DNA of 64,000 nucleotides from JADZAI01 sp046348585 (lineage in GTDB: Bacteria > Pseudomonadota > Alphaproteobacteria > Micropepsales > Micropepsaceae). Under the pieces are notes generated by a model that saw only the letters and a list, made by a program, of their open reading frames with translations, did not search any database and was not told the origin of the DNA. Shown here piece after piece: positions 26,052 through 33,827 of this stretch. The translations under genes and the position numbers were made by a program. Location of the stretch: the NCBI GenBank assembly GCA_046348585.1, contig JAXMDZ010000002.1, positions 62,001 through 126,000 on the forward strand, read 5' to 3'. The number at the start of each line of letters is the position of its first letter. Within the stretch, counting starts at the first letter, position 1.

Positions 26052-26915
26052 ATGAACGAACGTTCCTATGCCGCCCCGTCGGGCATCCCGGCCCTGCTGG
26101 TGCTGCTGACCGTGGGCATCGCCGACGGCGCCTGGCTGATCGTGAGCATCCAGCACAAGACGGTCTGGGCGGTCGCGGTCGCCGGCGTCGTGATGGGCGT
26201 GACGATCCTGATGATGGCCGGCTTCTTCACCGTCGCGCCCAACGAGAGCAAGGTGCTCCAGTTCTTCGGCCGCTATGTCGGCACCGCGCACGATGCGGGC
26301 CTGCGCTGGGCCAATCCGTTCTTCAGCAAGAAGGCGGTCTCGCTGCGGGTGCGCAATTTCGAGTCGAGCAAGCTGAAGGTCAACGACCTGGACGGCAATC
26401 CGATCGAGATCGCCGCCGTCGTCGTCTGGCAGGTGGTGGATACCGCCGAGGCGCTGTTCAAGGTCAACGACTATGTGGATTTCGTCCACATCCAGAGCGA
26501 ATCGGCGCTGCGCCAGATGGCGCAGAGCTACGCCTACGACGCGCATCAGCCGGGCGGCGTCTCGCTGCGCAGCCACGGCACCGAGGTTTCCGACCATCTC
26601 CAGCGCGAGATCCAGGAGCGGCTGTCGAGCGCCGGCGTGAAGGTCATCGAGGCGCGCATCACCCACCTCGCCTACGCCCCCGAGATCGCCCAGGCGATGC
26701 TCCAGCGCCAGCAGGCCGGCGCGATCATCGCGGCGCGGACGCTGATCGTTGAAGGCGCGGTCGGCATGGTCGAGATGGCGCTGGACCATCTGTCGAAGCG
26801 CGGCGTCGTCAATCTTGACGAGGAGCGCAAGGCGGCGATGGTGAGCAATCTTCTGGTCGTGCTGTGCGGCGAACGCGGCACGCAGCCGATCGTCAACACG
26901 GGCACACTCTACTAG
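26052..26915 (+). CDS. SPFH/band-7 domain membrane protein
   Basis: A 287-residue protein starting at an ATG with an AGGAGAG ribosome site. Two hydrophobic segments near residues 11-31 and 37-60 precede an SPFH domain (FTVAPNESKVLQFFGRYVGT, NPFFSKKAVSLRVRNFES, DLDGNPIEIAAVVVWQV, LQREIQERLSSAGVKVIEARITHLAYAPEIA). The C-terminal part ends with a helical region (QRQQAGAIIAARTLIVEGAVGMVEMALDHL). Such proteins form membrane microdomains and oligomeric assemblies. It is followed after 11 bases by a small RHH protein, a recurrent pairing. Confidence 0.9.
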   Translation: MNERSYAAPSGIPALLVLLTVGIADGAWLIVSIQHKTVWAVAVAGVVMGVTILMMAGFFTVAPNESKVLQFFGRYVGTAHDAGLRWANPFFSKKAVSLRVRNFESSKLKVNDLDGNPIEIAAVVVWQVVDTAEALFKVNDYVDFVHIQSESALRQMAQSYAYDAHQPGGVSLRSHGTEVSDHLQREIQERLSSAGVKVIEARITHLAYAPEIAQAMLQRQQAGAIIAARTLIVEGAVGMVEMALDHLSKRGVVNLDEERKAAMVSNLLVVLCGERGTQPIVNTGTLY

Positions 26916-26926
26916 CCGGCCGGAGC

Positions 26927-27118
26927 ATGGCGGAAAAAAAGGCCTATGCGCTGCGGATCAGCGCCGACGTGCTCGACGCGATCCAGCATTGGGCCGACGA
27001 CGAGCTGCGCAGCGTGAACGCCCAGATCGAATATGTGCTGCGCGGCGCGCTGCGCGAGGCGGGACGGCTGAAGGCCGCCCCGCCTGTCGCCGTTGTGGAG
27101 GACGGCGAGGAGAGCTGA
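26927..27118 (+). CDS. Arc/MetJ-type ribbon-helix-helix protein
   Basis: A 63-residue protein with AYALRISADVLDAIQHWADDELRSVNAQIEYVLRGALREAG, a complete ribbon-helix-helix fold: a beta strand, two helices and the conserved S-x-N turn between them. The C-terminal tail is acidic. It sits 11 bases downstream of the SPFH gene in the same operon and has no toxin neighbour, so it is more likely an operon regulator or SPFH partner than an antitoxin. The palindrome at 26005-26021 is a candidate target. Confidence 0.85.
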   Translation: MAEKKAYALRISADVLDAIQHWADDELRSVNAQIEYVLRGALREAGRLKAAPPVAVVEDGEES

Positions 27119-27136
27119 GGCGGTGGGGATGGGCGG

Positions 27137-27360
27137 TTGTGCGTCCTTCGAGACGCGGCCTTTGGCCGCTCCTCAGGATGAGGAGGGGTGGAGCGTTGGC
27201 CGTGGTGGGGTGGTGCTGGGCCGTTGTGCGTCCTTCGAGACGCGGCCTTTGGCCGCTCCTCAGGATGAGGACCGCTTAGGATCGACGTTGTGCGTCCTTC
27301 GAGATGGCCGCTTTGCGGCCTCCTCAGGATGAGGAGGGGTGGAGCGTTGGCCGTGGTGGG
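27137..27360. repeat. Three copies of a palindromic repeat between genes
   Basis: This 308-base gap (27119-27426) has no gene. Copies of a 47-48-base element begin at 27137, 27224 and 27288. Each starts TTGTGCGTCCTTCGAGA and ends CTCCTCAGGATGAGGA, with an internal inverted repeat (GCGGCC-TTT-GGCCGC, or GGCCGC-TTT-GCGGCC in copy 3). Copies 1 and 3 also share the following GGAGGGGTGGAGCG and GTTGGCCGTGGTGGGG, so the unit has been duplicated. It resembles dispersed intergenic palindromic elements of Alphaproteobacteria. The third copy ends about 90 bases before phhA. Confidence 0.8.
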
Positions 27361-27426
27361 GCGGTGGGCGGTTGGCGGCGCGGTGGGGGGCGTGCGATCA
27401 TCGGCCGTGTTGCGTAGGGGACGACG

Positions 27427-28308
27427 ATGCCGAGCCTCGATCTTGCCGAAGTGCGGCGCGCCCATCCGGCGGTGCGCGACGACTGGACGATCCCGCAGGA
27501 CTGGAGCCGCTTCTCGCCGGCCGAGCATGAGACCTGGCGCACGCTCTATCGCCGCATGATGATGGTGCTGCCCGGCCGGGCCTGCGACGAATTCCTGTCG
27601 GGTCTGGAGAAGTTGAAGCTCGCCGACGGGATTCCCGATTTCGAAACGCTGTCGGCGGACCTTCAGGCGATCACCGGCTGGCAGGTGGTCGCGACGCCCG
27701 GCCTCGTGCCCGACGACGTCTTCTTCGAGCATCTCGCCAACCGCCGCTTCCCGGCGGGCAATTTCATCCGCGCCGCCGACAGCCTCGACTATATCGAGGA
27801 GCCGGACGTCTTCCACGACGTGTTCGGCCATGTCCCGATGCTCGCCCATCCGGTGTTCGCCGACTACATGGAGGCCTACGGCAAGGGCGGACTGCGCGCC
27901 GAAGGGCTGGGCGCGCTCGACCACCTGGCGCGGCTCTACTGGTACACGGTGGAGTTCGGGCTGATCGAGACGCCGAAGGGCCTGCGGCTCTACGGGTCGG
28001 GAATCGTCTCGTCGCGGGCCGAGAGCGTGTTCGCGCTGGAAAGCCCCAGCCCCAACCGCATCGGTTTCGATCTGGAGCGGGTGATGCGCACGAAATACCG
28101 CATCGACGATTTCCAGGAGAGCTATTTCGTGATCCCGAGCTTCGAGGCGCTGTTCGCCGAGACCTACAAGGATTTCGGGGCGCTCTACGTGGCGCTGGAG
28201 CAGGGGCCGACCCACGAGGCGGGTGCGGTGCTGGCGAGCGACCGCATGCTCCATCGCGGCGACCGCTCTTATCGCGCGCACAGCCACGCGGCCGTGCCCG
28301 CGACCTGA
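27427..28308 (+). CDS. phhA: Phenylalanine 4-monooxygenase
   Basis: A 293-residue non-heme iron, pterin-dependent hydroxylase converting Phe to Tyr. The iron ligands are the two His in DVFHDVFGHVPML and the Glu in YWYTVEFGLIE. The pterin-binding area is FIRAADSLDYIEEPD, and LYGSGIVSSRAES and DDFQESYFVIPSFE complete the bacterial signature. It lacks a regulatory ACT domain, as usual in bacteria. It follows the repeat cluster and, with the indolepyruvate oxidoreductase and leucine dehydrogenase, points to aromatic amino-acid catabolism in this region. Confidence 0.95.
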   Translation: MPSLDLAEVRRAHPAVRDDWTIPQDWSRFSPAEHETWRTLYRRMMMVLPGRACDEFLSGLEKLKLADGIPDFETLSADLQAITGWQVVATPGLVPDDVFFEHLANRRFPAGNFIRAADSLDYIEEPDVFHDVFGHVPMLAHPVFADYMEAYGKGGLRAEGLGALDHLARLYWYTVEFGLIETPKGLRLYGSGIVSSRAESVFALESPSPNRIGFDLERVMRTKYRIDDFQESYFVIPSFEALFAETYKDFGALYVALEQGPTHEAGAVLASDRMLHRGDRSYRAHSHAAVPAT

Positions 28309-28388
28309 ATCTGGCCGGGGACTGGCGCGACGACGCCGGCCGGGACGGTCTCACCCCGCCAACCGGAGCGCGGCCCGCCGCCGCGCTG

Positions 28389-28413
28389 GATGGCCGCCCC
28401 AAGGGCGGCCATG
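28389..28413. terminator. Hairpin between convergent genes
   Basis: ATGGCCGCCC (28390-28399) and GGGCGGCCAT (28403-28412) form a perfect 10-bp stem around CAA, midway between phhA and the convergent cyclase gene. No T-run follows on either strand, so it is only a probable terminator. Confidence 0.4.
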
Positions 28414-28456
28414 AGGGGAAGCGGATACGGCCGCGTTCAGCGGCCATCGCCACGGT

Positions 28457-29980
28457 TCAATCGACGCGGACGACGACCGTGCCGACGATGCGGTCGTGGA
28501 TGCCCTGGCGGCGGCGCGAGAAGAAGGCGACCAGGATGGCGACGGGGAAGATGAAGCTGGAGAGCACCTTGATCGCGTTGCGCCCCAGCGCCGCCGCGAA
28601 GCCGAGCGGGCGGCCGTCCTCGCGCGTCACCATGAGATCGAAGGACCGCTTGCCGATGGTCGCGCCGCCCCGGCCCGCTTCCATCGCCGCGAAATAGAGC
28701 GCCAGCACGATCAGCGTCAGAACGTCGAGCGACGGGCGGGTGATCTCCTTGCCGGTCGCCGGATCGAGCAGCCTTTCGCTGACCGAGGAGAAGGAGAATC
28801 CCCAGCCCTCGTCGTCGTCGTGGTTGATCGAGAAGGTGGTGGTTTCGCCTTCGTCGCCGGGCGCCGGTTTGACGTGCACGCCGCCGGCATCGATCACCAC
28901 GTCGTTGGCGTCGCCGCCCTCGATGGTCACGCGCTCGCCGTCGATGCTGACTTCCGGCGGCGGGGGCGGCGGCGGCGGCACGGGCACGGCCCCCGGCGCG
29001 GGGACGGGGACCGGCGCGGGCACAGGCGCGGCGCCAGGCACGGGGACCGGTTCCGCCGATCTGTTCTCGGTGACGCGGCCGCGGGCGCGCTTCTGGCGGT
29101 AGGTCTGCTGGAAGAGGCCGAGATAGTCGTAGGTGACGATCCGCTCTTCCTCGATGACCTTCACATTGTCCTCGACCACAGTGCGGGTCGGCGCCCAGGG
29201 CGTGCTGTCGATCCGGTCGCCGTGATAGCTGACGAACGGCACGTCGAGGTCCATGCGGATCGTGGTCGGGGCGAGAAAGCTGTTGAGGGCGAGCGCGCCG
29301 CCGAAGCAGGCCGCGGCGACGATCGCGTAGTCGATCAGCAGCGCGAGACCGCGGCGGAAGAGCTTGCCCTTGCGCACCCGCCGTTCCGGCGGCTCGGCTG
29401 CTGCGGCGGCGGCCGGGGCATCGCCCCAGTTCGCCTGCGGCGCGGCGACGGTCTTCTGCGGCGTCACGCCCGCCATGGTCACGGCATAGACGCCGACTTC
29501 GCCGGAGATGTTCTTGACGGTCTGCGCGCCGAGCGAGGAGAAGCTCATCGAGAGCTTGCCGCGCACCTGCTCGTAGACCGAGGACGAAACGAGGATGCCG
29601 CCGGGCGCGGCCATCTGCTGAAGCCGTGCGGCGATGTTGACGCCTTCGCCGAAAATGTCGTCGCCGTCGGCCATGACGTCGCCGAGATTGATCCCGATGC
29701 GGAACGTCATGCGCGAGCCTTCCTCGCGCCCGTTGTTGCGGCCGCTGAGTTCGCGCTGGATTTCGGCGGCGCACTGCACCGCCTCGACGACGCTGGCGAA
29801 TTCGGCAAGCAGCCCGTCGCCCGACCACGACACGACGCGGCCGTGATGGCGCTCGATGAAGCCCTCGATCGCCTCGCGATACTCCTTGAGCGTGGCGAGG
29901 GTGCGCGCCTCGTCCATCCCCATCATCCGGCTGTATCCGGCGACGTCGGCGCAGAAGATGGTGGTGAGCTTGCGTTTCAT
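28457..29980 (-). CDS. Class III nucleotidyl cyclase fused to an RDD membrane domain
   Basis: A 507-residue protein. ATG 29980 gives MKRKLTTIFCADVAGYS, the usual class III cyclase start. The cyclase domain (about 1-175) has metal Asp12 and Asp55 (SGDGLLAEF) and the transition-state Asn/Arg in FGEGVNIAARL. The purine-site Lys expected four residues before Asp55 is Ser51, so substrate choice is uncertain. A membrane helix follows near residue 225, then an Ala/Pro/Val-rich linker (VPVPGAAPVPAPVPVPAPG), then a soluble stretch. An RDD membrane domain comes last (RPSLDVLTLIVLALYFAAMEAGRGG, TIGKRSFDLMVTREDGRPL, QGIHDRIVGTVVV). It probably makes a cyclic nucleotide in response to a membrane or envelope signal. 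Confidence 0.88.
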   Translation of the reverse strand: MKRKLTTIFCADVAGYSRMMGMDEARTLATLKEYREAIEGFIERHHGRVVSWSGDGLLAEFASVVEAVQCAAEIQRELSGRNNGREEGSRMTFRIGINLGDVMADGDDIFGEGVNIAARLQQMAAPGGILVSSSVYEQVRGKLSMSFSSLGAQTVKNISGEVGVYAVTMAGVTPQKTVAAPQANWGDAPAAAAAAEPPERRVRKGKLFRRGLALLIDYAIVAAACFGGALALNSFLAPTTIRMDLDVPFVSYHGDRIDSTPWAPTRTVVEDNVKVIEEERIVTYDYLGLFQQTYRQKRARGRVTENRSAEPVPVPGAAPVPAPVPVPAPGAVPVPPPPPPPPEVSIDGERVTIEGGDANDVVIDAGGVHVKPAPGDEGETTTFSINHDDDEGWGFSFSSVSERLLDPATGKEITRPSLDVLTLIVLALYFAAMEAGRGGATIGKRSFDLMVTREDGRPLGFAAALGRNAIKVLSSFIFPVAILVAFFSRRRQGIHDRIVGTVVVRVD

Positions 29981-30063
29981 CGCGCGGCGGCGCCGCAACC
30001 TCCTCAAGGGTCGGACCCAAGCCCGATAGCAGAGCGGACCCTACACGCTCAACGGCCCAAGGC

Positions 30064-30079
30064 TGCGACTTGGATCACA
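30064..30079. promoter_or_regulatory. CRP-like site
   Basis: TGCGACTTGGATCACA matches TGTGA-N6-TCACA at 9 of 10 positions. It lies 83 bases before the cyclase ATG (minus strand) and 76 before the hydrolase ATG (plus strand). The half-site GGATCACAT recurs 45 bases further on, at 30117-30125. The match is by eye only. Confidence 0.35.
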
Positions 30080-30155
30080 TTATGCCCCTCGCCCGGCGGG
30101 CGGCGCGGCTGTATTGGGATCACATCTTCATCCGCAGGCCGTTTACGGGTGCCGC

Positions 30156-30974
30156 ATGAGCCTTGCGCAGCGCGTTCTGATCTGGGGCCACGGCTTCGGC
30201 CTGGAGCGCGACGTCGCCTACGGTCCCGAGCCGCGCCACCGGCTGGACATCTATACGCCGCGCGGCCGCGCCCCCGAGGCGACGGTGCTGTTCTTCTATG
30301 GCGGCACCTGGAAGAGCGGCACCAAGGCGCTCTACCGCTTCCTCGGCGAGGCGTTGACCCGGCGCGGCTTCCAGGCGGTGATCGCCGACTACCGGCTCTA
30401 TCCGGCGGTGCGCTTTCCCGCCTTCGTCGAGGATGCGGCGCTGGCCCTCGCCTGGACCAAGGCGAACATCGCCGCCCATGGCGGGCGGGCGGACCGGATC
30501 GTGCTGATGGGCCATTCGGCCGGGGGCTACAACGCCGCCATGCTGTCGATCGATCCGCGCTGGCTGGCCCCGCACGGCCTTTCCCAGCGCGACATCGCGG
30601 CGACCGTGGCGCTGGCCGCGCCGCTGTCGTTCAATCCGCTGACCGCGGCTTCGGTGAAGGACATCTTCGCGCCCGCCGCGGACGACCCGGACGCGGCGCG
30701 CCCGGTGAAGCTGGCGGCCGGGGGCGCGGCCGCCGCCCCGCCCTTCCTGTTCCTGCACGGAACCGGCGACCGCACGATCGGGGCGCAGAACGCCTCGAAC
30801 ATGGCGAACGCGGTGAGCGCGGCGGGCGGCCGGGCGGCGACCCGGCTCTACGACCGGCTGGGGCATCTGGGGGTTGTGACGAGTTTCGCATGGCCGCTGC
30901 GCTGGCGCGCGCCCTGCCTTGATGACGCCGCTCTTTTCATGGCTTCTGCGCCCCGCGCGGCGGACGCCGCCTGA
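30156..30974 (+). CDS. Alpha/beta-hydrolase, carboxylesterase/kynurenine formamidase type
   Basis: A 272-residue protein. The oxyanion element is FFYGGTWKSG and the nucleophile elbow is GHSAGG. A catalytic Asp lies in the GTGDRTIG segment and a His in LGHLGV. HRLDIYTPRG resembles the N-terminus of BD-FAE/formamidase-like esterases. ATG 30156 is chosen because the longer frame crosses the divergent promoter. The substrate is unknown. It is followed at 21 bases by a DUF3828 gene. Confidence 0.83.
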   Translation: MSLAQRVLIWGHGFGLERDVAYGPEPRHRLDIYTPRGRAPEATVLFFYGGTWKSGTKALYRFLGEALTRRGFQAVIADYRLYPAVRFPAFVEDAALALAWTKANIAAHGGRADRIVLMGHSAGGYNAAMLSIDPRWLAPHGLSQRDIAATVALAAPLSFNPLTAASVKDIFAPAADDPDAARPVKLAAGGAAAAPPFLFLHGTGDRTIGAQNASNMANAVSAAGGRAATRLYDRLGHLGVVTSFAWPLRWRAPCLDDAALFMASAPRAADAA

Positions 30975-30995
30975 GTCACGCCAAGGAGACCGCCC

Positions 30996-31541
30996 GTGAA
31001 GACGCCGTTCGGACTGCTCGTTTCGCTTGCCCTTCTGGGCGGCACCGCCCTCGCCGACCTCGCGCCGCCGCCGCCCGCGCCGCCGCCCGCCGTCGCCGAT
31101 CCCAACGCGGTCGATCAGCCGAACGGCATGGTCCGCGACCTCTACACGCGCTATTTCGAGGCGCTGACGAAATCGGACGAGACGCAGGCGCCGCTGCCCG
31201 CCGAGTTCGAATGGGCGGCGATCGCCGACGCCTATTTCACGCCGGAACTGGCGGCGCGCTTCAAGAAGGCGCTGGACGCCGACGAGCCGGTGATCGACTG
31301 GGACTTCTTCATCTCCGGTCAGGACTACGGCGATCTGAAGATCGTCTCGGTCGAGACGGCGACGATCGATTCGGCGAAGGCGACGGTGAAGATCGTCACC
31401 TCGAACTTCGGCACCGAAGCGGCGACCGAGATCAGCCTGGTCAACGGCGCGACCGGCTGGAAGATCGCCGACTTCGCGTTCCTGGAGAACGGCAAGCCGT
31501 CGAGCACGCTGACCGGCATCCTGAAAGACTCCGGGTACTGA
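30996..31541 (+). CDS. Exported DUF3828-like protein
   Basis: A 181-residue protein with a GTG start at 30996, preceded by AAGGAGA. The signal peptide is MKTPFGLLVSLALLGGTALA. After a Pro-rich spacer comes a domain of about 130 residues (RDLYTRYFEALTKSD, FTPELAARFKKAL, PVIDWDFFISGQDYGDLKI, GWKIADFAFLENGKP). This matches the NTF2-like DUF3828 pattern of periplasmic proteins. The function is unknown. Confidence 0.75.
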   Translation: MKTPFGLLVSLALLGGTALADLAPPPPAPPPAVADPNAVDQPNGMVRDLYTRYFEALTKSDETQAPLPAEFEWAAIADAYFTPELAARFKKALDADEPVIDWDFFISGQDYGDLKIVSVETATIDSAKATVKIVTSNFGTEAATEISLVNGATGWKIADFAFLENGKPSSTLTGILKDSGY

Positions 31542-31559
31542 TCGATCGGTGACGACGCC

Positions 31560-31588
31560 GCGGGGTCCGGTCCTGGAGACCGCCCCGC
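31560..31588. terminator. Hairpin between convergent genes
   Basis: GCGGGG (31560-31565) pairs with CCCCGC (31583-31588), with an inner CGGTC-CTGGA-GACCG stem. It fills the short gap between the DUF3828 gene and the DsbD-like gene. There is no T-run. Confidence 0.4.
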
Positions 31589-33706
31589 TCAGGCGGCGGG
31601 CGGCGGGGGAAGGCCGAGCGCGTCGGTCACGATGCCTTCGGTGAGGAACTGCGGCAGGATCGCAGGCTCCGCCGCGCCCGGCGCGAAATAGAGATAGAGC
31701 GGAACGCCCGCCCGGCCGTGCGCTTCGAGCAGGCGCGAGATGTCGGCGTCGCGGTTGGTCCAGTCGCCCTTCAGATAGACGATGCCCGCCTTCTCGAAGG
31801 CCGCCGCGAGGCGGGGCGAGGACAGCGCCACCTCCTCGTTGACGAGGCAGGTCACGCACCAGGCGGCGGTGAGATTGACGAAGACCGGCTTGCCCTCGGC
31901 GCGCAAGGCGTCGAGGCGGGCCGGCGTGTAGGCCTCCCATTTCGGGCCGGAGCCGGGCTCCGACGCGGCGCTCGCGGCGGGCGCGGCGAGGCCGGGCAGG
32001 ATCGCCAGCGCCGCGAGGACGGCGAGCGCCGCCGAGGCCGCCGCGCCGCGCGCGATCCAGCCGCCGCCGCTCTGCTGGATGACGCCCCACAGCCAGAGCG
32101 CGAATCCGGCGACGACGAAGGCCGCCAGCACGAGAGCGAGCGCCTGCGGTCCGGCCGAGAGCGAGAGCACCCAGACCAGCCACGCCGCCGAGCCGAACAT
32201 CGGGAAGGCGAGCACCTGCTTCAGCCGGACCATCCAGAGGCCGGGCTTCGGCATCAGGCGGACGAGGCCGGGCGAGAGCGTCAGCGCCAGATAGGGCGCG
32301 GCCATGCCGAGGCCGAGCGCGGCGAAGATCGTCAGCGCTACCGGCACGGGCTGGGTGAGGGCGGTGAAGATCGCGCCGCCCATGAAGGGCGCGGTGCAGG
32401 GCGCGGCGACCACGGCGGCGAGGACGCCGGTGAGGAACGATCCGGCGAGGCCGTCGCCCGTGCGCGCGCCGCCCGCCGTCTGGAGCCGCGTGCCGACTTC
32501 GAAGACGCCCATCAGATTGAGGCCGATGGCGAAGAAGACGAGCGCCAGCGCCGCGACGACGAGCGGCGACTGGAGCTGGAAGCCCCAGCCCACCGCCTCG
32601 CCCGCGCCGCGCAGGGCGACCAGCGCGCCGCCTAGGGCGAGGAAGGAGAGGACGACGCCGGCGGTGTAGGCGAAGCCGCCCGCTCTGGCGCCGGCGAGGT
32701 CGCCGCCGCCCTTCTTCGCCAGCGCCAGCGCCTTCATCGAGAGCACCGGGAAGACGCAGGGCATCAGGTTGAGGATGAGGCCGCCGAGGAAGGCGAAGCC
32801 CAGAGCCGTCCAGAGCGAGAGCGCGCCTTCGCGGGGCGCGGCGGGCGCGGGGACGGGGCCGGGCGTGGCGGTCAGTTCGAAGGCGCGGGTCTGGCCGTCC
32901 TGACCGGTGAGGACGAGGACGGCGGGGATGGCGGCGACCTTGGCGGCCTTTTCGGGGGTCGCGAAATGGCGGCCCGCCTCGGCGGCGATGACGAGGCGGC
33001 CGTCGCGGATGTCGACCGTCTGGGGGGCGGCGTTCTTGATGTAGCCGGCGGCTGCCGGGAAGAGGATCGCGGCGGCGAGGTTCGCCTTGGCGAGTTCGGG
33101 GGCGTCGAGGGCGATGGCGAGCGCGCCGTTCTGGAGCGCGAAGGCGGCGGGCCAGGGGCTGGGGGCCGGGAGGGCGGCGCGGGTCGCGGCGAATTCGGCG
33201 GCGTGGGCGGCATCGGCTGGCGCGGGCGCTGCGAGGACGGGGAGGTCGAGCGTCAGGCTCGCTTCTTCCGGGATGCAGATGTCGTCGCAGACCAGCCAGA
33301 CGGCGTGGGCCTTCAGCGGGATCGACGATCCGGGCGCGGCGTCGGCGGGCGCCGTGAGATCGACGAGGTGGAGGACCGTGCCGCCATAGCCGAAATTGAC
33401 CAGCGGCCCGACCTCGATGCGGCTCGGATAGGGGAATTGCAGCGGTCCGGCGGCGACGCCATCGGGAAGCGTCCAGTCGATGGCGGTCGGCTCGCCGGAA
33501 TCGCCGGGGTTCAGCCAGTAGGTGTGCCAGTGCTCGCGGATCTGGAGCCGCAGGGCCAGCGTCACCGTGCCGCCGGGCTGGACGCCATCGGTTTCGGCGA
33601 CCAGCCGCGCTTCGACGTTGGGGGTGCGCACGGCCGCGCCTTCGAGGGCGGCGGCGGCGCCGGCCAGCCCCAAGGCTGCGACGAAGAGAACCAGCAACCG
33701 GCGCAA
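31589..33706 (-). CDS. DsbD/ScsB-like protein-disulfide reductase
   Basis: A 705-residue thiol-reducing membrane protein. The start is a TTG at 33706, with AGGGG upstream, giving a good signal peptide (MRRLLVLFVAALGLAGAAAA). An N-terminal DsbC/DsbD-like periplasmic domain with CDDIC follows (about residues 30-270). Next are eight or nine membrane helices with the DsbD-type Cys in LNLMPCVFPVLSMKAL and VVAAPCTAPFMGGA. The C-terminal thioredoxin-like domain carries AAWCVTC. It passes electrons from cytoplasmic thioredoxin to periplasmic thiols. The extra N-terminal domain resembles ScsB more than E. coli DsbD. Confidence 0.9.
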   Translation of the reverse strand: MRRLLVLFVAALGLAGAAAALEGAAVRTPNVEARLVAETDGVQPGGTVTLALRLQIREHWHTYWLNPGDSGEPTAIDWTLPDGVAAGPLQFPYPSRIEVGPLVNFGYGGTVLHLVDLTAPADAAPGSSIPLKAHAVWLVCDDICIPEEASLTLDLPVLAAPAPADAAHAAEFAATRAALPAPSPWPAAFALQNGALAIALDAPELAKANLAAAILFPAAAGYIKNAAPQTVDIRDGRLVIAAEAGRHFATPEKAAKVAAIPAVLVLTGQDGQTRAFELTATPGPVPAPAAPREGALSLWTALGFAFLGGLILNLMPCVFPVLSMKALALAKKGGGDLAGARAGGFAYTAGVVLSFLALGGALVALRGAGEAVGWGFQLQSPLVVAALALVFFAIGLNLMGVFEVGTRLQTAGGARTGDGLAGSFLTGVLAAVVAAPCTAPFMGGAIFTALTQPVPVALTIFAALGLGMAAPYLALTLSPGLVRLMPKPGLWMVRLKQVLAFPMFGSAAWLVWVLSLSAGPQALALVLAAFVVAGFALWLWGVIQQSGGGWIARGAAASAALAVLAALAILPGLAAPAASAASEPGSGPKWEAYTPARLDALRAEGKPVFVNLTAAWCVTCLVNEEVALSSPRLAAAFEKAGIVYLKGDWTNRDADISRLLEAHGRAGVPLYLYFAPGAAEPAILPQFLTEGIVTDALGLPPPPAA

Positions 33707-33827
33707 ATCAAACCCCTGAGGCCAAGGCGGGCCGCACTATACTGTCCGGCGAAGGCGCCAGGCGAGCGCGCGCGCTGAACTTCGCGTGATCGCCCGGCGC
33801 CGCACAATTCATATGTGGGGAAGAAAC

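Noticed and set aside
26927..27118. The ribbon-helix-helix gene as an antitoxin
   Set aside because: No toxin gene is next to it; the partner is an SPFH membrane protein.
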